64,000 nucleotides of DNA, taken from assembly GCA_964575425.1 (NCBI GenBank), contig CAZNRD010000009.1:1-64000 (forward strand), given 5' to 3'. Under the pieces are notes generated by a model. The model saw nothing but the letters and a program-made list of their open reading frames with translations, was not told where the DNA came from and searched no databases. A program made the translations under genes and the position numbers. This document shows, piece after piece, positions 41,549 through 50,346 of the stretch (the stretch's first letter is position 1; each line of letters begins with the position of its first letter). The stretch is from DATEAV01 sp964575425 (GTDB lineage Bacteria; Chloroflexota; Anaerolineae; Anaerolineales; E44-bin32).

Positions 41549-42064
41549 TTACTCCGGCCGTGTGAGCAGGCGGATGCTGTCGGCCTCTTCCGGATAGTCG
41601 CGAATCAGATCCTCCCGCACACCTTGCTGGTAGTCCTCGTCGTCATAGCCCGGTGCCACGGTGGTACCCAGCAGCGCCCAGCGTCCACCAGGGAGAAGCC
41701 GCGAACCCTGCCACACATCCCTGGGCACGACGAACTGGACCTGTTGGCCGGCCTGGAGGTCGTGTCCCAGGATGATGCGTTCTGATTTGCCCTGCGGATG
41801 GAGCAGGAGCAGTTCCACCGGGTCGCCCAGATAGAAATGATAGACCTCGTCGGTGGGCAGTCGATGCAGCGCCGAAAAGGAATCGGGCGCCGACGTGAGG
41901 AAATAGAGGATGGCGGTGGCATAGGGCTTGTCGCGGCGGTAGCGGGGAGGCAGCGCATGCCGCGGGATGGTCTCCGAGGAACAGTAGGTCTGGCGGAAGG
42001 ACCCTCCCTCCTTTGGCAAGGGCTGCAGTCCGAAGTGGTGGATGATCTGTTCGGCAGGCAGCAT
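41549..42064 (-). CDS. Cupin-fold protein, DUF985 family
   Basis: A 171-residue single-domain protein of COG3542. Diagnostic parts are EGGSFRQTYCS, ATAILYFLTSAPDSFSALHRL, DEVYHFYLGDP and LGTTVAPGYDDEDY, a beta-barrel with His/Glu metal-ligand candidates. ATG 42064 follows a GGAGG and is preferred to an in-frame TTG at 42082. It converges with mtaD. The enzymatic role of the family is not established. Confidence 0.88.
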   Translation of the reverse strand: MLPAEQIIHHFGLQPLPKEGGSFRQTYCSSETIPRHALPPRYRRDKPYATAILYFLTSAPDSFSALHRLPTDEVYHFYLGDPVELLLLHPQGKSERIILGHDLQAGQQVQFVVPRDVWQGSRLLPGGRWALLGTTVAPGYDDEDYQQGVREDLIRDYPEEADSIRLLTRPE

Positions 42065-42181
42065 GCGGGCAACCTCCAGCAAGTGGAATCTGGGCCGGCA
42101 GATGACAAAGGCGGAACGCTCGCAAGACGGCCTCAGCGCCGTGAAGGGTCCCTCCTCGCCGTTTGGGGGCTGGAGAGTCCG

Positions 42182-42985
42182 TCAGTAGACCGTGTTGCAC
42201 ATGACGCCTCCATCCACCAGCAGGTTGACGCCCGTGATCCAGCGAGCGGCGGGGGAGGCCAGGAACAGGCAGGCATCGGCGACGTCATCTGCCCATCCCA
42301 GACGGCCGAGGGGAACGGCCTTCATGTAGCGGGCCACACCATCTGGCCAGTCCTGTTCGAGCCCAGGACGTCCGATCAGGCCGGGTGAGACGGCGTTGAC
42401 GCGTATGCCGTGGCGACCGAGCTCCAGGGCAGCGGCTCGCGTGTGCATCACCACGGCCGCCTTGGCTGCGTCGTAGTGACTGTGGCTCCACGCCGGGTTC
42501 TCCGCCTCGATGCTGGCGATGTTCACGATCGAGCCTCCCGAACCGAGGCGCACCATCTCGCGGGAGGCTGCCTGGGTGCCGAGAAAGACAGTGCGCAGGT
42601 TGGCGTCGAGCACCTGATCCCAGGCCGCGTCGGTCATCTCGAGCAAGGTCGCGAGAGGATACAAGCCGGCGTTGTTGACCCACACATCCAGGCCGCCCAA
42701 CTGCTGGACGGCGCAGGCTGCCAGGTCTTCCGCTTCGGATCGGCGGGTGACGTCGGCCCGGGCGGCCAGGGCGCGGCGGCCCAGGGCGAGGATGCGAGCA
42801 GCCACGGCCTCGGCCCCCGCCCGACTGGATCGGAAGTTTACGACCACGTTGGCGCCTGCCTCGGCGAAACGAAGGGCGATGGCGCAGCCAATGCCACTGC
42901 CGGCGCCGGTGACGACAACCGCCTTGTCAGCGAAGTCGAGGAGCCGAGAAGGAATGGGAAGCTCAGGATGATCCACTTGCGACAC
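42182..42985 (-). CDS. Short-chain dehydrogenase/reductase
   Basis: A 267-residue NAD(P)-dependent oxidoreductase with the Rossmann motif TGAGSGIG, NNAG, the catalytic Ser-Tyr-Lys as SIEAENPAWSHSHYDAAKA, and the C-terminal VDGGVM. Three starts are possible. GTG 42985 has a perfect GGAGGAGG five bases before it, and that sequence would lie inside the coding region if ATG 43000 were used, so I prefer 42985. The substrate is unknown. It ends 117 bp upstream of the cupin start and could be in an operon with it. Confidence 0.88.
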   Translation of the reverse strand: MSQVDHPELPIPSRLLDFADKAVVVTGAGSGIGCAIALRFAEAGANVVVNFRSSRAGAEAVAARILALGRRALAARADVTRRSEAEDLAACAVQQLGGLDVWVNNAGLYPLATLLEMTDAAWDQVLDANLRTVFLGTQAASREMVRLGSGGSIVNIASIEAENPAWSHSHYDAAKAAVVMHTRAAALELGRHGIRVNAVSPGLIGRPGLEQDWPDGVARYMKAVPLGRLGWADDVADACLFLASPAARWITGVNLLVDGGVMCNTVY

Positions 42986-43117
42986 GCAGGCCTCCTCCAT
43001 GATTGATGCGCCGGCAGGACCGCGCCCCGCGGCGGTATGCGGGATTCGGTCAGCCGCCCCGGGAGGGATGGCCGAGGGGTCAGGACCATCCCGGCGCATC
43101 CGGGCTGCATGGCAATA

Positions 43118-43996
43118 TCATGTGATTCCTTCGACAACAACGATCAGCATCGCGCAGAGCATGAAGAGCGAGGCATACTTGAACACTGCGAAGTCCCCCC
43201 GGGACGATTGCCTCCACACGCCCAGGGCCGCAAGGCACAGCAGCCCAACGGAGAGAACGAGCAACAGGCCCAAGTAGCCCCAGGCCATCCCGATGCCAAG
43301 GGCAGCGCCCGTCATGGCCAATGCCGCCCCGGCGCTCGAAACCACGATCACTCTCCGCGTGGCGCCGGGCCCGTAACGCTCCGGAGAAGTGGGCACGCGG
43401 GCCGCGCGGTAGTCGGCTTCGTACCGCAGCTGGATGCTCAGGATATGGGTTGGGATCCACAGCAGGACGGCCAGGGCAAGGAGCCAGCCGGGTCCATCCG
43501 GCCAGCCGACGGCGAGCGTCCGTCCGGCCAGCGCTGGCATCCCGCCCGCCAGCCCGCCGAAGACGATTGAGAGGGCTGTACGCCGTTTGAGCCACATCGT
43601 ATACACCAGGACATCGATGGTGGCTCCGGCCAGGACCACCCAGCCCGCCAGCGGGAGCAGGGTGAACGCCCAGGTGACGCCCAGGACGGTAAGGAGAATG
43701 CCCAGGCCGGCCGCTTGGGATCGGCTGATCCTGCCGCTTGGGATGGGACGCCTCGCCGTGCGCCGCATGCAGGCGTCAACGTCGGCGTCGTAGGCCATGT
43801 TCAGCATGGTGCTGCCGCTGACGGCCAAGAATAGGCTGCCCGCAAGGGCCAGCAGCGTCTGCCAGTTCAGCACTGGGCAGCGGCCGCTGGCAAACCCGGC
43901 CAAGCCTGTCAGCACCAGCAGGCCGGTCTGTGGGCCCTTGAGGAGCGCCCAGTACGTCTGGAGGTGTGCACGCGCCGGGCCTCGGAGGGGGGTCAC
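43118..43996 (-). CDS. UbiA-family prenyltransferase, heme O synthase-like
   Basis: A 292-residue membrane enzyme with about eight hydrophobic segments. The first Asp-rich motif is NMAYDADVDACMRRTARRP, exact for protoheme IX farnesyltransferase (CtaB/CyoE: N..YD.D.D..M.RT..RP). The second reads LRYEADYRAARVP, and the PTHILSIQLRYEADY block also fits. The likely reaction is heme B plus farnesyl diphosphate to heme O. No cytochrome oxidase or CtaA gene is nearby, which is unusual, so another UbiA substrate remains possible. Confidence 0.85.
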   Translation of the reverse strand: MTPLRGPARAHLQTYWALLKGPQTGLLVLTGLAGFASGRCPVLNWQTLLALAGSLFLAVSGSTMLNMAYDADVDACMRRTARRPIPSGRISRSQAAGLGILLTVLGVTWAFTLLPLAGWVVLAGATIDVLVYTMWLKRRTALSIVFGGLAGGMPALAGRTLAVGWPDGPGWLLALAVLLWIPTHILSIQLRYEADYRAARVPTSPERYGPGATRRVIVVSSAGAALAMTGAALGIGMAWGYLGLLLVLSVGLLCLAALGVWRQSSRGDFAVFKYASLFMLCAMLIVVVEGIT

Positions 43997-44257
43997 GGAT
44001 TCACATCCATGGCTTCACCGCCGCGGGCGCCCGAAATGGATGGTGCGGCGACGACCGGGCCCGCGCAGTTCTGCGTCCTGCGGCCAGATTGTAACCGAAA
44101 CCGCGAGGCTCTCAGCGCAAGGGTTCCGGAGCGCAGATGCCAAGGCATCTGCTCCCAGCCTTGTTCCTTCAGACTCGCGGCACGCTGTCCCCGCCTCTTG
44201 GGATCGGGGGCAGTCGGTATCGTCCATGGTGGGGGGAGCCGTGTCGGTCGGAGGGTG

Positions 44258-44442
44258 CTGAATAACATCTGCCGCGGCTGCCGATACCATGCAGTTCAAG
44301 CTAGGCGTGCAATGACGAGCGGCCTCAGCCTCACCCCCTGTCCTCTCCGCCTGCTGGCGCGGCTGCTCTCCCAGGGCTCAATGGCGGAGACGGGGTGGGT
44401 GAGGGTCTCGGCCCGATGTCCGAGATGCGAGAGCATATTCAA
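44258..44442 (-). mobile_element. MITE-like repeat, copy 2 (185 bp)
   Basis: Inverted relative to copy 1 at 25337-25655. Ends: CTGAATAACATC on the left and GCATATTCAA on the right (TTGAATATGC in complement). Read on the minus strand it matches copy 1 through CTCGCATCTCGGACATCG, CTCCGCCATTGAGC, GAGAGCAGCCGCGCC, AGGCGGAGAGG, CATTGCACGC and GGTATCGGCAGCCGCG. It lacks the extra central block of copy 1. Non-coding. Confidence 0.7.
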
Positions 44443-44521
44443 CAGCCTCGGTCGGCTGCTTGTCGCTGATTCCTGGCTGTGGTAGACTCCCCCCGACTGA
44501 GCACCTGCCAGGCCGAGTCGA

Positions 44522-44899
44522 ATGCCCAAGACGCGAGTCGATTTCATGGTCTCCCGCCTGAGGGACCTGCAGGCGAAGACGCCGGACGTGGAGGCCTCGG
44601 CGGTGGTGAGCGTCGATGGCCTGATCATGGCCTCGGCGCTGCCAGCCTCGGCCGAGGAAGACCGGGTCTCGGCGATGTCGGCAGCGATGCTCAGCCTGGG
44701 GGAGCGCATCGCGGCCGAGCTCGGCCGCGGGGGATTGGAGCAAGTCTACATCCACGGCAACGAGGGCTATGTCCTGATCATGGCCGTGGGGTCAGAAGCC
44801 GTCCTCACTGTGCTGGCTCGGCAAGAGGCCAAGTTGGGCCTGGTGCTGCTGGAGATGGTGAGGGCAGCCAGGGATCTCGAAGAGCTGGTTCGCTCATGA
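44522..44899 (+). CDS. Roadblock/LC7 domain protein
   Basis: A 125-residue single-domain protein of the Roadblock/LC7 superfamily, which usually partners MglA-like or other small GTPases. The pattern DVEASAVVSVDGLIMASALP, then LGERIAAELGRGGLEQVYIHGNEGYVLIM and an Ala/Leu-rich end are characteristic. No GTPase gene is adjacent. It lies 79 bp downstream of the MITE copy and upstream of a terminator and pyrG. Confidence 0.85.
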   Translation: MPKTRVDFMVSRLRDLQAKTPDVEASAVVSVDGLIMASALPASAEEDRVSAMSAAMLSLGERIAAELGRGGLEQVYIHGNEGYVLIMAVGSEAVLTVLARQEAKLGLVLLEMVRAARDLEELVRS

Positions 44900-44928
44900 G
44901 CAACGACGAAGGCTGATCAGAGAGACAC

Positions 44929-44970
44929 GGTGGGGAGGACGCCGAAGGTCGGCCCTCCCCACCGCCCTTG
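44929..44970 (+). terminator. Hairpin terminator between the Roadblock gene and pyrG
   Basis: A 10-bp outer stem (GGTGGGGAGG / CCTCCCCACC) enclosing a short GCC/GGC inner stem at 44929-44963, followed by GCCCTTG. It separates the two genes, although pyrG has no obvious promoter after it. Confidence 0.6.
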
Positions 44971-44994
44971 ATGGGGCATGACGGAGGGGAGCGG

Positions 44995-46638
44995 ATGACC
45001 AAGTACATCTTCCTCAGCTCGGTGGGCAAGGGTGTCACAGCGGCGGCGCTGGGCAAGCTGCTCAAGGAGCGCGGTTTCGCCGTCTCGATCCAGAAGCTGG
45101 ACCCCTATATCAACGTCGACCCCGGGACGATGAGCCCGTACCAGCACGGCGAGGTCTACGTTCTCGACGACGGCGCGGAGACCGACCTCGACCTGGGGCA
45201 CTATGAGCGGTTCATCGACATCAGCCTCAGCCGCGTGTGCAATGTGACCTCGGGGCAGATCTACTCCGAGGTCATCGGCAAAGAGCGGCGAGGAGACTAT
45301 CTCGGGGGGACGATCCAGGTCATCCCCCATGTGACGAATGAGATCAAGAAGCGCATCGGCCTTGTGTCGCGCGAGACGGGGGCCGAGATCGTGCTGGTGG
45401 AAGTAGGCGGAACGGTGGGCGACATTGAGTCGCTCCCCTTCCTGGAAGCGCTGCGCCAGATGCGGTCGGATGTCGGCCGCGACAACACCCTGTATGTGCA
45501 TGTGACTTGGCTGCCGCATATCGGGGCCACGGCAGAATTGAAGACCAAACCCACACAGCATTCGGTCCGCGAACTGCGGTCGATCGGCATTTCGCCGGAT
45601 GTCATTGCCGCCCGGTCGGACTACCCGGTTGGAGAGGACTTGAGAGCCAAGATCGCACTGTTCTGCGACGTGGAGCCGCGTGCCGTAATCCCCCTGACCA
45701 CGGCCGAAGTGCTCTACGAAGTGCCGCTGATGCTAGAGCGCGAGGGTGTGGGCGAACTCCTCTTGGGCAAGCTCGGGCTGACGGCGCGGCGCAAGCCAGA
45801 CTGGACGGCCTGGGAGCGGCTGGTGGCCGAAGCGCGGCGCGAGCGGCCGAAGGTCAAGGTGGGACTTGTGGGGAAGTACGTCGAGCTGCAGGACGCCTAC
45901 ATGAGCGTGCGCGAGGCAGTGCGCCATGCTTCGCTGGCGGTCGGCGTGGAGGCGGAGATCGTATGGCTGCACTCGGCAGAGCTGGAGAAGGGCCGCAGTT
46001 GGGCTCAGCTCCGTGAAGTGGATGGGATCATTGTCCCGGGGGGCTTCGGCTCACGCGGCATCGAGGGGAAGATCGCTGCCGCGCGCTACGCGCGAATGAA
46101 CCAGGTCCCCTACCTGGGCCTGTGCCTCGGCATGCAGGTGATGGTCATCGAGTTTGCCAGGCACGTGCTGGGTTCGGAGGACGCCAATTCGACGGAGTTC
46201 GATCGGAGCACGCCCCATCCGGTGATCGACTTGCTGCCCGAGCAGCGCAACATCGGGGACATGGGCGGCACGATGCGGTTGGGCCTGTACCCTTGCCATC
46301 TGGTGCCGGGTTCGGTAGCCGGCGAGGCCTACGGCCTGTCCGCTGTCCAGGAGCGGCATCGGCATCGTTTCGAGTTCAACAACACCTACCGAGAGGTCCT
46401 GGGCGCGCGTGGAATGGTCTTCTCCGGTCTCTCGCCGGACGGGAAGCTGGTGGAGATCGCCGAGTTGGCCGGACATCCATTCATGGTGGGCAGCCAGTTC
46501 CATCCGGAGTTCCTCTCGCGCCCGACACGGCCTCATCCCCTTTTCCGCGCCTTTCTGCGGGCGGTGGGAGCTCGGGCGGGCGTCTTGCTCGATGTCCGGG
46601 CTGAGGGGATGGCGCGGCGTCAGGAAGAGGCTCACTAG
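44995..46638 (+). CDS. pyrG: CTP synthase, apparently missing five P-loop residues
   Basis: Makes CTP from UTP, glutamine and ATP. The 547-residue protein has the amidoligase domain (LDPYINVDPGTMSPYQHGEV, DDGAETDLDLGHYERF, GGTIQVIPHVTNEI, VEVGGTVGDIESLPF) and a class I glutaminase domain with the nucleophile Cys in YLGLCLGMQ and the His-Glu pair in SQFHPEFLS. The N-terminus reads TKYIFLSSVGKGVT, where the family has about TKYIFVTGGVVSSVGKGI: five residues (15 bp, in frame) of the nucleotide loop are absent. ATG 44995 has GGAGGGGAG upstream. Confidence 0.93.
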   Translation: MTKYIFLSSVGKGVTAAALGKLLKERGFAVSIQKLDPYINVDPGTMSPYQHGEVYVLDDGAETDLDLGHYERFIDISLSRVCNVTSGQIYSEVIGKERRGDYLGGTIQVIPHVTNEIKKRIGLVSRETGAEIVLVEVGGTVGDIESLPFLEALRQMRSDVGRDNTLYVHVTWLPHIGATAELKTKPTQHSVRELRSIGISPDVIAARSDYPVGEDLRAKIALFCDVEPRAVIPLTTAEVLYEVPLMLEREGVGELLLGKLGLTARRKPDWTAWERLVAEARRERPKVKVGLVGKYVELQDAYMSVREAVRHASLAVGVEAEIVWLHSAELEKGRSWAQLREVDGIIVPGGFGSRGIEGKIAAARYARMNQVPYLGLCLGMQVMVIEFARHVLGSEDANSTEFDRSTPHPVIDLLPEQRNIGDMGGTMRLGLYPCHLVPGSVAGEAYGLSAVQERHRHRFEFNNTYREVLGARGMVFSGLSPDGKLVEIAELAGHPFMVGSQFHPEFLSRPTRPHPLFRAFLRAVGARAGVLLDVRAEGMARRQEEAH

Positions 46639-46737
46639 GCAGGAGCGGCTGCGACTGCGTCCTGCTCCTCTGCGTCAGAAACGGACCCGGCGCCGCGGAG
46701 GCGCCGGTGAATGCGCTGGATAGGTCGCCAGAAAGCC

Positions 46738-47229
46738 TCAGTCCTCTGAAGCCCCCACCTTTTCTGGCATGCCCATGGTCCGCTGGCGCTCGGCGGTGAG
46801 CTTGGCAATGCCATTGCGGGCCTGGGTGAGCAGGCGGCTGAGCTCGGCTTCCAGCCCGCCCAAGGCCTCGAGCACGTAGTCATCGGCCTCGCGGCGCGAG
46901 TCTTCCGCTTCGCTGCGTGCCTGAGCCAGGATCTGCTCCGAGCGCGCCTGTGCCGCCTGGACGATGGCATCGCGTGAGACGATTTCCTCGGCCTTCTGCT
47001 TGGCCAGGGCGATCGTCCGGGCTGCCTCCTCCTGCGCCTGCGCCAGGAGGCGATCGCGCTGGGCGGTCACCTGCTGCGCCTTCTTCACTTCCTCCGGGAT
47101 CGAAATGCGCATCTGGTCGATGATCTCGAGGAACCGGTCCTCGTCGACGATCACGTTGTGTGTCAGGGGGATCGGCCGGCTCTGGTTGAAAAGCTCCTCC
47201 AACCGGTCTACCAGGTGCAGGATGTCCAT
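46738..47229 (-). CDS. Coiled-coil protein, F-type ATPase subunit B-like
   Basis: A 163-residue protein, mostly one long Ala/Glu/Arg-rich coiled coil (about residues 45-130) after an N-terminal globular start MDILHLVDRLEELFNQSRPI with IVDEDRFLEIIDQMRISIPEEV. The opening resembles the small membrane-associated coiled-coil proteins found beside coaD in many Chloroflexota and Firmicutes genomes. No transmembrane segment. Function unknown; a role in cell envelope or division is speculative. It lies 112 bp downstream of coaD. Confidence 0.75.
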   Translation of the reverse strand: MDILHLVDRLEELFNQSRPIPLTHNVIVDEDRFLEIIDQMRISIPEEVKKAQQVTAQRDRLLAQAQEEAARTIALAKQKAEEIVSRDAIVQAAQARSEQILAQARSEAEDSRREADDYVLEALGGLEAELSRLLTQARNGIAKLTAERQRTMGMPEKVGASED

Positions 47230-47341
47230 GGTTGCCTCCGGTCCACCTCACCGGTCGATCGGACTGGCGGATCTCGGTGCAAGGTCCGGGCCAAAGAGTA
47301 CACCGAACATGTTCGTGGGTCAACCTGTTCAGCCGGGGGCA

Positions 47342-47866
47342 TCAGTCCCGCAGTGAGGTCATAGGAACGGCCCCCGGGCCTTCGTCGCCGAGGTCCCGAA
47401 ACCGGCGGTGCAGGGCTTCGGCGACATGGGGTGGCACCAGGCTGCTGACATCACCGCCGAGAGAGGCGATCTCGCGCACGGTGGAGGACGAGAGAAAAGT
47501 GTGTTCTTCGCTGGTGATCAGCGCCACCACCTCGATCTCCGGAGCCAGGCGGTGGTTTGCCAGAGCCATGCGGAACTCCTGCTCGAAGTCGGAGAAGACC
47601 CGCAAGCCGCGCACAATGACATGGGCCCCCACCTGGCGGCAGAAATCGACGGTCAGCCCTTTGTAGCCCATCACCTGGACGGTGTCGCTGGCGAAGGTTT
47701 GCTGCACCAGGGCAATCCGTTCTTCAGGGGAGAAGAACAGGCTCTTCAGCGGCCGATCATAGACGGCGACGATAACCTCGTCGAAGAGGCCCTTCGCCCG
47801 ACGAGCGATGTCGATGTGGCCGTAGTGAATGGGATCGAACGTCCCGGGGAAGACGGCTCGGACCAT
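47342..47866 (-). CDS. coaD: Phosphopantetheine adenylyltransferase
   Basis: Penultimate step of coenzyme A synthesis, transferring AMP to 4'-phosphopantetheine. The 174-residue protein has the nucleotidyltransferase motif GTFDPIHYGHIDI, then VIVAVYDRP, VIVRGLRVFSDFEQEFRMALAN, and the ATP-binding HTFLSSSTVREIA. It is about 10-15 residues longer than usual at the C-terminus. Its ATG shares one base with the recG stop, so it is cotranslated with recG, a common arrangement. Confidence 0.95.
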   Translation of the reverse strand: MVRAVFPGTFDPIHYGHIDIARRAKGLFDEVIVAVYDRPLKSLFFSPEERIALVQQTFASDTVQVMGYKGLTVDFCRQVGAHVIVRGLRVFSDFEQEFRMALANHRLAPEIEVVALITSEEHTFLSSSTVREIASLGGDVSSLVPPHVAEALHRRFRDLGDEGPGAVPMTSLRD

Positions 47867-50289
47867 CAGCTGATCTCTCCCTTCCTGGCGGACCAGAATT
47901 CGGCGACCTTGGCGGCCAGCAGCCTGTGCTCCGGTCGCTGCAGGTCGGGGTCCATCTCAAACAGGCGGTTGGCCTCGCGCCGGGCCTTCTCAATGAGACG
48001 GATGTCGGTCAGGCGGGCCATGCGCAGCTCGGCGAAGCCCGATTGGCGGCTGCCGAGGAAATCGCCCGGGCCCCGCTGCTGCAAGTCCATCTCGGCAAGA
48101 CGAAAGCCGTCATCGGTGGTCTCCATGGCCTTGAGACGCTCGTTCTCGGCCTCGTCGTCGGAATCCGGCACCAGCAGACAGTAGGACTTGTGCTGGCCGC
48201 GCCCGACGCGACCGCGAAACTGGTGCAGCTGCGCCAGGCCAAAGCGGTTCGCCCCCTCGATGAGCGTCACCGTCGCGTTGGGGACATCGACTCCGACCTC
48301 GACCACGGACGTTGACACGAGGATGTCGAGCGCACCAGCGCGGAAGCGCTCCATTGCCTCTTCCTTGGCCTCCGGCCGCATCCGTCCGTGCAGCAGCCCC
48401 AGACGCAGGCCCTGAAAGACCTCTTCTTGCAGCCGCTCATGCTCGTCGACCGCTGCCCTGGCCTCGACCTTGTCCGAACCTTCCACCAGAGGATAGATGA
48501 TGTATGCCTGCCGCCCGGCTTCGACCTGGCTGCGGATGAAGCCGTACGCGCGCGACCGCTCCTGCGGCCGCAGCAGCCGCGTTTCGATCGGCTGTCGCCC
48601 CGGCGGCATCTCATCGAGGACGCTCAGCTCGAGGTCGCCGTAGAGCGTGAGGGCAAGCGAGCGTGGGATCGGTGTGGCGGTCATCACCATCAGGTGGGGG
48701 TTCGGTGCCTTGGCGCGGAGCTGCGCACGCTGCTCGACACCGAAGCGATGCTGCTCGTCGATCACCGCCAGCGCCAGGCGGGCAAACGTCACCGGTTCCT
48801 CCAGCAGCGCATGCGTTCCGACGACAAGCTGGATCGAGCCCTGGGCGAGACCGCGGCGGATCTCCTGCTTCTCGCTTTCAGGCGTCGCGCCGATGAGCAG
48901 GCGGATTCTCTCTGGGGCCAGGTCGGCGGCGTGGGTGAGGAGGTCTGTGAGCGTACGCAGGTGCTGCTCGGCCAGGATGCTGGTCGGGGCCATGACCGCG
49001 GCCTGCTTGCCGTTGGCGATGGCAATGGCAGCCGCAGCGGCAGCGACAACGGTCTTGCCCGAGCCGACATCGCCTTGCAGCAAGCGGTTCATCGGCCGGC
49101 TGCTGGCGAGGTCGGCGCGCAAGTCCTGGAGAGCGCGCCGCTGGGCGGCGGTCAGTTGATAGGGCAGGCGCTCTTCAAATCCACGGAGCCAGGCGTCGTC
49201 CACCTTCAGGGGTTCGGTCGTCAGGCCGGACCACTCGCGCTTCTGCCGCAGCACGCCGAGCTGCAACAGGAACATCTCATCGAACGCCAGACGGTGTTGA
49301 GCCTGGCGCAATTGCTCCCAGCTGTCGGGGAAGTGGACTTGCGCCAACGCCGTTCCCAGGGGCATCAGCCCGGCTGAGGCGCGCACCGACTCGGGGAGGG
49401 GGTCCTGCAGGCGGGGCGCGACGCGGGTCACGACCGAGTTGACCACCCGCCTCAGCCACTTGGCGGTCAGTCCTGCCGTCAGCGGGTAGACCGGCACGAT
49501 GCGGTTGGTGTGCAGCTGCTGTCTGTCCACATCCTCCCATTCAGGGTTGTTCATCGTCAGCCGGCCGAGATACTGCTCGACGCGGCCCGAAAGGACCAGC
49601 GGCCTACCCGGACGCAGGCGCTCGGCGATCCAGGGCTGGTTGAACCAGGTCACGCGCAGCGCGCCTGTGCCGTCGCTCACCGTTGCCTCGACCAGTGTCA
49701 TCTTGCCGGCGCGCGTGGGCCGCAGGCTGATGTCATCGAGGGTGGCGATGACGGTCACCTCCTCGCCGTACCAGAGGCGGTTGATCGTTTTCAGCTGCGA
49801 GTAGTCATCGTAGCGGCGAGGCAGATGCCAGAGGAGATCACCCAGCGTGCGGAGCTCCAGCCGCTCCAGCGTCTTGGCGGATTTGGGGCCGATGCCCTGC
49901 ACGACGGTCAGCGGGGCATCGAGCGAGGGCGAGGCGGGAGCTTTGGTCGGGGCGGGCGATGAGGGCAGCGGCACGGGTTCCGACGCTGTCGGGCCGGGCT
50001 CGGTTCCGGCGGGCGGCGGACCGAGGCCGACGAGGTCGGGATGCTCTGTGCGCAGGCGGCCCCACAGGTCGCGCAGGGCCTGTGCGCGCGAGGCAGGGGG
50101 TAGGGACGAGTAGTCTCTCAACCCGGCGGCAACGATCTCGATCAGGGCTTCGGGGAGGCCGCTGGCTCGCGCCTCAGCCTGCCACGGATCGAGCATGCGC
50201 TCGAGGCCGCCGACGACCGCCCGGTTGTCGTAGCCGCGGTCGTTTTCCAGGCGCAGGACCTTCGCAAGCTTCTCCAGTGCAGGGTTCAT
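47866..50289 (-). CDS. recG: ATP-dependent DNA helicase RecG
   Basis: Branch-migration helicase for stalled replication forks, 807 residues. It has an N-terminal helical extension (to about residue 110) and a low-complexity Pro/Ala linker, then a helix-hairpin-helix-like GIGPKSAKTLERLELRTLGDLLWHLP and the OB wedge domain. The helicase core has GDVGSGKTVVAAA (motif I), VIDEQHRFGVEQRAQL (DEQH box) and MTATPIPRSLA, with the C-terminal TRG region FRGRVGRGQHKSYCLL. Start 50289 is preferred over ATG 50313, without a decisive ribosome binding site. It overlaps coaD by one base. Confidence 0.94.
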   Translation of the reverse strand: MNPALEKLAKVLRLENDRGYDNRAVVGGLERMLDPWQAEARASGLPEALIEIVAAGLRDYSSLPPASRAQALRDLWGRLRTEHPDLVGLGPPPAGTEPGPTASEPVPLPSSPAPTKAPASPSLDAPLTVVQGIGPKSAKTLERLELRTLGDLLWHLPRRYDDYSQLKTINRLWYGEEVTVIATLDDISLRPTRAGKMTLVEATVSDGTGALRVTWFNQPWIAERLRPGRPLVLSGRVEQYLGRLTMNNPEWEDVDRQQLHTNRIVPVYPLTAGLTAKWLRRVVNSVVTRVAPRLQDPLPESVRASAGLMPLGTALAQVHFPDSWEQLRQAQHRLAFDEMFLLQLGVLRQKREWSGLTTEPLKVDDAWLRGFEERLPYQLTAAQRRALQDLRADLASSRPMNRLLQGDVGSGKTVVAAAAAAIAIANGKQAAVMAPTSILAEQHLRTLTDLLTHAADLAPERIRLLIGATPESEKQEIRRGLAQGSIQLVVGTHALLEEPVTFARLALAVIDEQHRFGVEQRAQLRAKAPNPHLMVMTATPIPRSLALTLYGDLELSVLDEMPPGRQPIETRLLRPQERSRAYGFIRSQVEAGRQAYIIYPLVEGSDKVEARAAVDEHERLQEEVFQGLRLGLLHGRMRPEAKEEAMERFRAGALDILVSTSVVEVGVDVPNATVTLIEGANRFGLAQLHQFRGRVGRGQHKSYCLLVPDSDDEAENERLKAMETTDDGFRLAEMDLQQRGPGDFLGSRQSGFAELRMARLTDIRLIEKARREANRLFEMDPDLQRPEHRLLAAKVAEFWSARKGEIS

Positions 50290-50346
50290 CGCGAACGGTG
50301 GACCTTCTCGCATAACTATAGGGGGGAAGGGACAAGCGCGCCAGCG

